Positions 57,149-64,000 of a stretch of DNA of 64,000 bases are shown here, one piece after another (position 1 is the stretch's first letter; every line of letters begins with the position of its first letter). Made by a program: the position numbers and the translations under genes. The DNA is from Yponomeuta sedellus (taxonomy: Eukaryota > Arthropoda > Insecta > Lepidoptera > Yponomeutidae): positions 7,599,913 through 7,663,912 of the forward strand of contig OW203723.1 of assembly GCA_934045075.1 (NCBI GenBank). The letters run 5' to 3'. A model generated the notes under the pieces. It did not search any database and had not been told where the DNA came from. It saw nothing but the letters and a program-made list of their open reading frames with translations.

Positions 57149-58759
57149 GTTGCTTGTGCGTGCACTAAATTACTTCACAGCCCAACGAACAAATATTTAG
57201 TTTCCACTACAGGCTGAGGCCGGCCACCAGAGACCGGCACTAAGGTTACTGTGAACAAACAATAATAATTACTTAGTTGAAGGAACTTTTGTTTTCCTGT
57301 AAGTTGTCACTAGCATTGATGTGTTAATAATTTGGTGGAGTAATCTACGGCTGTCGCAATGTTTCTTCGCCGCAATTGTTCTTTATTTTGCCTAATCTAG
57401 GAAAATGTTATGCAAAGACGTCTTCGTAACAAACGTGGGAATGTTACCGGTACTATGTGACCCTGCGATGCGGCCATTGAAATGATGTAAGGTCACCGAA
57501 GCGATGACCCTCGCATCGTCGCATTAAAAATCTGTTGTTTGATTATCGATCGAGTAATCAAAAGTTCTTTTCGGTTTTCCTAGTGTTGTGTTATGAAACC
57601 ACTGTTTTTTATCGGGTTCCGTAACTCGAAAAAGAAAAGGGAAACGGAATCTTTGTATGGTTTGGGACCCACCCTACCACCAGGTGTAGGGCTAGTGGTA
57701 TGGTGGGTCCGCAGTGATAATTTTATAACTTTGATATCCATCCGTTCATCTGTCAAAATCATTTTTCATCGAAACTGGTTGACATCTAGTTAAAATGAAA
57801 ATAAAGTACTAGAGCGAATTTCACGTAAAATATAGCGGGTACAAACTCTATCCACTGCAAAATTAACTTTGTAATCGTTTATTCGGAACCCTCAGGTCGC
57901 GAGTCTTACTACCACTTGACCATTTATTGGATTTTTTTATTTAGATATGCAGTGATTTTTTTCAAGCTCGTGTTTCTTGACACTGTGTTCAAGTTCAAGT
58001 GAAACGAGTTTCTCGTCACGTGTAGAGTCGCCGTCTCGAGGTGCGACTGCGATACCTACTCACTACCTTATTAATTTATGTGTTTTGTATAGTAACAAAA
58101 ATTTACTTTTGAATAATTACACATTTAGTGGTGTAATTCTTGGATTATACAGGTTTACAGAAAAATGTGTAACTCCAAAAACACAATGGATAGCCAGAGG
58201 TCGCGGGTTCAAATTCCGCCACGGGTGGAATTTTTAGCCTCTAAATAGGTTTTTTGAAATTGTCCTTAGCACGGGTTAGTGCATTAAAAAGAATATAATC
58301 CAAAAGCACACTTTGTTAGTTATTTAAACTTGAAATTTTCGCATTTAGCCTCATAGTTGGGCCATTGTACCTACGTAACAATCGCTGAGATATTATGTTA
58401 TCATTTCACGACACTAAGGTTTTCCTTCACCGTTAGCGAGTGGTATTTGTTACAAACGTACATAAGTTGGAAAACAAAGTCCATGTCATTAGTACATGCC
58501 GGAATTCGAACCCACAACCCCTCGATTGAGAAGCCGACGTTCCACCGGCCCGCTACCAACGCTCTACTCCTGAAATACGTCAATTGAAGCTGGTGTTTTA
58601 CAACAGCGTACGTTACTTACCTATCAGATTTATAGTTTTTTCAATATTTCATTTAATTTAGTTTAATTCGCGCTTTACGTCCTCTAACAATGTCGCTGCC
58701 TCCGGTAAATCATTGTCCTATATATTCATTGTCAATTATTCTACTCTATCAGCACCATC
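57149..58759. other. Region upstream of exon E, no gene seen
   Basis: It should include the promoter of exon E. Recognisable repeats are the truncated tRNA-core repeat at 58187-58300 and a SINE-like tRNA block (minus) at 58485-58575. A hairpin-like pair TGGGACCCACCCTACCA / TGGTATGGTGGGTCC lies near 57662-57709. Confidence 0.4.
58187..58300 (+). repeat. Truncated tRNA-core repeat
   Basis: It begins at GGATAGCCAGAGGTCGCGGG, retains most of the B box and ends CACGGGTTAGTGCATTAAAA. It closely parallels the copy at 32935-33040. Confidence 0.6.
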
Positions 58760-60540
58760 GTGAATACTCTAAACATCTCAATAGTGAATATATATGTAAG
58801 TGAATATATATGTCACCCTCTAAGCTATATTATAAATCAAAGCATAGAAACGGGCATATTTCCGCAGGACCTCAAACTAACACTTGTTAAACCCGTTTTT
58901 AAAAAAGAACATAAAGAATTATTGGAGTACTACAGACCAATTGCCTTGATCTCCATATTTTCTAAAATATTTGAAAAATACTATTACAATGAAATAAATA
59001 CATATTTAGAAAAAAATAAGATCCTTTGCGACGAACAAAAAGGTTTCCGTCGTAATAAAACAATTAATATGGCAGTATATGAATTCCTAAAAAATTTTAT
59101 GTGTCAAATGGATAAAACATCTCCAGTTTGTGCCATATACTGTGACATGACACAAGCGTTTGACTACGTAGACCACAATATTCTAGTAAACAAACTTGAC
59201 GCTTATGGCATAAGAGGTAACATTCTGGATTTAATACGCTCATACCTAACAGATAGATTTCAAATTACAGAAATTTCGAAACTCAACTGCAAAACAAAGA
59301 CGGAAGAATCTTACAGATCCAAAGCACGTAAAACAACTCACGGTGTGCGCAGTGTTTTGGGACCCCTTTTATTCATTATATATATTAATGACATGCCAAA
59401 ATCGACCAACCATCCAATATCTCTATTTGCTGATGACAGCACCGTTACTATAAAGCATAAAGACAATAACTACACATTTGACATAATTCTCTGACATCTA
59501 TAATAAAATGACTTGACAATAATAATTTAAAAATTAATCTTAATAAAACCAATATCATGCACTTCAGCCAAAGGACAAAACATAATGACATAAAATTAAC
59601 GTATCAAAGTAATACAATAAATGAAGTTGAAAGCGCTAGATTTTTGGGGTTGACAATAAATAATAAACTGAACTGGAAAGACCACATCAATGAACTGACA
59701 AAAAAATCAGCAGTTATTCCTATGTTCTACATAAACTGTCAACAATTGTCAGCATAGAAGCTTTACTGACGGCATATTACGGACTAGTAGAATCGGTCCT
59801 TAGATATGGAATTATATTCTGGGGCAATTCAACTGACAAAGAAATAGCTTTCAAAATTCAGAAACGATGCTTACGAGCTATGTTTCATATCAAGACTATC
59901 GAATCCTGTAAGCCCCTTTTCACCAAGCACCGAATTCTTACACTTCCGTCACTGTATATACTCGAAGTAGCAACATTTGTGAAAACGAACCCTCATCTAT
60001 TTCCACGCCTTTCCGAAACGGTGACTCGTAATAGACGTGATGAAGAAAGACTGCGCCTTTTCTCTTCTAAAACGGCATTACTTCACAAAAGCATATTTTG
60101 TATGGCACCGACCATATTTAATAAAATACCGACGAGTTACAAACAATTAAATTCATATCTATTTAAGAAAAAGCTGAAATTACTACTCATTGAGAAATGT
60201 TATTATAAGGTACAAGACTTTTTAAGTGATAAATTGTAATGTATTTGACATATCTTTAATTAAAATGACTCAATCAATGTATGTAAAGGCACTAAATTAA
60301 TAAAATTTTGACCACATGTGGTAGATGTAATGTCCATATTTAATGTATTAAAGTAATTTTAAAGTGATATAACAAAACCGCGCCCAGACTTTCCGTCCAC
60401 TCAAATTTGTGCGCTGGTATCAGCAGAACATGTTGGGCCTAATAGTATTTATATTTCTATCCTAAGTGCATGTTTTATTTTATGTAACTTGACTTACACG
60501 TGTTCGTAGCAAATAAAAGTATCTTTATCTTTATCTCCAC
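58755..60540 (+). pseudogene. Decayed non-LTR retrotransposon with reverse transcriptase domain
   Basis: Three consecutive plus-strand frames (58760-59494, 59557-59757, 59880-60239) belong to one reverse transcriptase ORF broken by stops and frameshifts. Seen in order: YYRPIALISIFSKIFEK, CDMTQAFDYVDHNIL (first catalytic Asp), GVRSVLGPLLFIIYINDMP, LFADDSTV (FADD catalytic motif), RFLGLTINNKLNWKDHI, and a C-terminal TIFNKIPTSYKQLNS block. No endonuclease domain is visible upstream, so the copy is 5'-truncated. It ends in an ATCTTTATCTTTATC tail near 60535. CR1/Jockey-like affiliation is inferred from the motif set. Confidence 0.8.
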
Positions 60541-61046
60541 TAACCAGCAAGTAACCCGTGCAGATGCATAAAATAATTTAAAACACGGAAAATGTACGAA
60601 GTAGTGGCACAAAAATTTTAAATTACCAACTCTAACTACCGTGTTTCAGGTACCTATGACGAAATTTTTAATCAATCGATCTATCGAGATAACAATGGAT
60701 GTATATTATCAGTTTAAGGTATAACTTGATTTCGTAAATAACCTTCTAAAATTGAACGTTAGCGAAGATCCGTTCCCTAAAGCGTAGGAAGGACGCAGGT
60801 ACGTTGCAGATGACTATGAAAGTGTAAATACTTACCTAGCAACTGCCCAAATAAATCAATATACTCGTAAACCTTTATAGACAACAACTATAATGCCCTA
60901 CAAATTACTTGAACAAATTTCTGCGCAGTCGGGAAGAGTTGGCGTTGGACACGTGAGAGCAAGTTTTTTTAAATATTTGTGACAGTTAATTTTACTAAAC
61001 TAAAGTCCGAAGAATTCTAAGTCCCATCCGTCTTCCGCTGATGACA

Positions 61047-61203
61047 CTCGAAATACTCTATTGGAAGTCAAAGTAATTGGGACTCGAAATACATCAATGC
61101 AAAGTCAAAGTAATTGGGACTCAAAATACGTTCATGCGAAGTCAAAGTAATTGGGACTCGAAATACATCTATGCGAGGGCAAAGTAACTGGGACTCGAAG
61201 TAT
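61047..61203 (+). repeat. Tandem repeat of about four 37-bp units
   Basis: Units share TCAAAGTAATTGGGACTCGA and ATACAT, with a variable middle (ATGCAAAG, ATGCGAAG, ATGCGAGG). The array abuts the MITE at 61205. Confidence 0.75.
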
Positions 61204-61204
61204 A

Positions 61205-61435
61205 GTCTGTTAGTTTTTAGAATATAACTCGGCTATTATCGGATAGAATCTGGATATATTCGTGTAATAAAAATATCGGAACTAATATGACACTTCATTT
61301 CACATAACTTTTCAAAATAGTGAAGAAAAGTTTTATACAGAGCAGGAAGTAGTATTACACTCGTGTGCTTTGGGCGAAAACCGAAGCCTACTCTAGAGCC
61401 CCAGGTATATTCTAAAAGCTAACAGCCTGTACGTC
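61205..61435. repeat. MITE, second copy of the 31802 family
   Basis: AGTCTGTTAGTTTTTAGAAT at the left and the near-complement TATATTCTAAAAGCTAACAG-type right end match the 31802-32034 element, as do the internal GAGCAGGAAGTAGTATT and GGCGAAAACCGAAG blocks. It has more substitutions in its ends than copy 1. Confidence 0.7.
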
Positions 61436-64000
61436 CATTGGTTTATATTATTTGTAGGGCAATATGCCTTCACCTAGGTGTAGTTGTAATACTCGTACAT
61501 GTATTGCCTTTTTACGGCGATAAAACTCGACAACAATCTTAATTACCAAGAATTTAGAACACAGCCTGGGTAGTGAAGCTGAGTAGCAACTGCAGTGGCA
61601 ACCAAGGTCTTAGAAACCAAGGAGTTATCCTCAGCGAAGCGGACGCGCGTGCGCAGCGAGCTATCGAAGATCAATTTATATCATAATAGTCATTTTACAA
61701 GGATACTTCGATTATATAGACATTAATTACAGAATATCCGCCCCTGGATTAAGCTAAAGGTTATTGAGCACTTCAGCTCATATTATTAATGTATTTACAA
61801 TTTTGCATCTCTCAAAATCTCAATCTTGATCTCAAAAAATGGGGAAGAAGAAATTCGGGAATGGGCAGACACAGCGGTTCGGGGAAAATAGATTAAAAGT
61901 TCATGATAGTAGACAGAAGTGGGACTACGAGTATGTATATTACTTGCATAAAATTGAGACTAGTGGCGTCTCTCTCAACTGAATATGCGTTGGTTCATCT
62001 ACAATGAAAAATTTCAATTTTAGTATAGAGTTCTCAGAACATTAAACCAAGTAGTTTTATTTTTTTTTCTTTATTAACAACATATTGCCATAACGCCAAC
62101 TAAGTTTTTTTTATATAATACCCTATAGTTATTCATAACTAGGGATAAGAAGTCTGTGCTATTGAAAGTCCCACCAATAAAAATTTAAACGGACTTGACT
62201 TTTGAACTTTGGCGGAGAATCACGTGTTCGTAGATCAACAGGTACATTTAGAGTCTGTCGAATCTGTCTGGGTGTCCGTAATTTGAACATTGACGTGTAA
62301 TTTGTACTGCACAAGCGTAATGCCGTGAGATGCACAGTTTGATGGGACATCAATCTTTACATCTGTGCTCTCTACCCAGTTACGTTACAGGCGACTTTGC
62401 AACTAAAATTTAAAATTTGTTGTGCTGTCGACTGTACCTACCTGTGAAATGTGTTCGGTGTGATACCACTCACCAAGTCACCGAGGCAGATTTGTAACTC
62501 TTTTGTTATTTACAATATACAATAGGCGTGTTATGCGTAAACGAAATGTTATGATCCGTGGTAGACTTGTGCATAGTAAAAGGAAAGTATGATTTCGTAT
62601 TTAGGTAGGTATATGTTGAATGTACTTATTAATACCAGCTACTTGATTAACCATACCACTCGCTAACTTTACTGTCAAAAAAAACATCGTGAAAAATCCC
62701 CAGTGTCTGAAGTTGTAACATATTTCAACACTTGCTACGTACAATGGCCCAACTATGAGCCTAAAAGCGGAAATTTTGGGTCTAATTTTAGCTACTTAAG
62801 TGATATTTTAGAAATGGTGCTTATCGGCCTCGTAGTCTAATTCTCTAACTCACCAATTTTTAGGGTGCCGTTCCTTGAAAGAAAAAACGAAACTCCTATA
62901 GGATCCGTTTGTTATCTCGATGGCTTTGTCAAGAAAAAGGTCTTAACAAACCTATCAAGGACACCCATCCCCAAAATAGCCCTAATTGACAAGATTAATG
63001 CACACTATATAATGGTTCAAATACTTAACCAGGATAATTATGTCCAAACGTTGCAAAATGCTATTCTGCTCACTACACATCTTTCAGTTTATAATGTTCC
63101 CTAGTCTTTAAGTTCAGCCTCGTTAACAAGTGACCCCGGAGTGGTGTCAAACGAGTAGGATTACTGTGCCGCCTTTTATAAAACTATAATTCATTGTTTA
63201 TTATGACAATTCGATGTACATTGCGCTGCCAAGTATAGGTTATTCCACTTTAAAGATCCATCGAAATATGAATCAATCAATTAATTTTATAGATCAACTA
63301 TGCTCTACAATATGTTATACATATTACTAAGTGACTTGGAAAACGTTTTTTTGCCATATTAATAACAATCCTACGACCCAATTTCAGCCCTAGCAAATAT
63401 CTACGCACTAAAAATATTATAAGAATCGATGAAGCCATTTCGGAGGACACTGAAAAAGGTGATTTTCATGCATTACTTTTAAGGGAAACAATAACCTACA
63501 CTTTTCACAAACTGAATATGCCGTGCACTACCTACATAATATACAATTTCAGTGTTCCGGCATGATGCCTGGTGACGTCACGGGTTGCCTGTGGGCAAGG
63601 ACGTACAATTTCTTGGGTCTCGTCTTCACTTACCGTGGACTGAAGCCAAGTACAACAAGGTCTTAAGAAAAAAAATGCGATGCCAAATTTTATCAAAATC
63701 CGTTCGTTCACAGCGATTAGCGATAGTATTGATAAACATCTACACTTAGTCACGTAGGTAAACGGTTGTCTTAACTAAAAAAAATAAACAGATTTGACTT
63801 TTTGGGCGGTCATCGCACTCAAAGGATAGGTTTACTCAATGATAAAATAATCCGTTTTGCATGAACAAAGAAAAGAATCTTTTGAAAAACGCTTAGCAAA
63901 CGTGTAATGTTTCATGAAAATCTTGAGCTCATATTTATTTTCTTATTATTAGTGTAATATTCTTCTGTATGAGCTATGCAAACCTTTTATGCAAAGTGTA
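61436..64000. other. Terminal 2.6 kb, no gene recognised
   Basis: Short frames (such as 62865-63104 plus) show no known family and no splice-supported partners. A dispersed lepidopteran-type motif (CCAAATTTTATCAAAATCCG, near 63681) is present. Confidence 0.4.

Noticed and set aside
62682..62720. Possible extra THWG-type first exon (minus strand, ATCCCCAGTG)
   Set aside because: Translation around it gives no hydrophobic segments, no family sequence and no suitable donor.

Overview
The window looks like nuclear DNA of an insect, most likely a moth or butterfly. It is AT-rich, its genes are split by introns with GT-AG sites, and it is crowded with the mobile-element classes usual in Lepidoptera: non-LTR retrotransposon tails, tRNA-derived SINE-like repeats, mariner and Harbinger remnants, and many foldback MITEs. 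I see no bacterial operons, CRISPR arrays or rRNA. The species assignment is inference.

The only host protein-coding genes I can support are a same-strand tandem array of four intact paralogues of the 'rolling stone' family (multi-pass membrane proteins), all on the minus strand. From low to high coordinate they are: gene A (8959-21178, 273 aa), gene B (22318-29482, 277 aa), gene C (33290-37669, 301 aa) and gene D (45281-55618, 272 aa). Each has four coding exons with the same intron phases (1, 1, 2). I placed every splice site by reading the reverse strand, and each joined reading frame closes exactly. A fifth first exon (exon E, 56854-57148) lies upstream of gene D's first exon. It ends in a phase-1 donor and has no exons 2-4 of its own, so it is either an alternative first exon of gene D or the remnant of a fifth gene.

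Region by region: 1-8958 holds a Harbinger remnant (671-1335), a cluster of foldback repeats carrying a tRNA-like sequence, and small MITEs, with no gene seen. 8959-21178 is gene A, whose 8.4-kb first intron is filled with LINE, mariner and MITE debris. 21179-33289 holds gene B, an eight-copy minisatellite and a LINE nested between inverted repeats in its last intron, and a TIR element beyond its second exon. 33290-37669 is gene C. 37670-45280 contains a compact non-coding LTR element with three LTRs, the third inverted, flanked by a 4-bp duplication. 45281-57148 is gene D plus exon E. 57149-64000 is repeats only, including a decayed LINE with a reverse transcriptase domain (58760-60540).

The array probably arose by repeated tandem duplication, since exon structure is conserved while the proteins have diverged strongly. 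Later, mobile elements inflated introns and spacers but did not break the coding exons. A striking secondary theme is the number of perfect or near-perfect inverted duplications. They may reflect genuine foldback elements or, for some, assembly artefacts.
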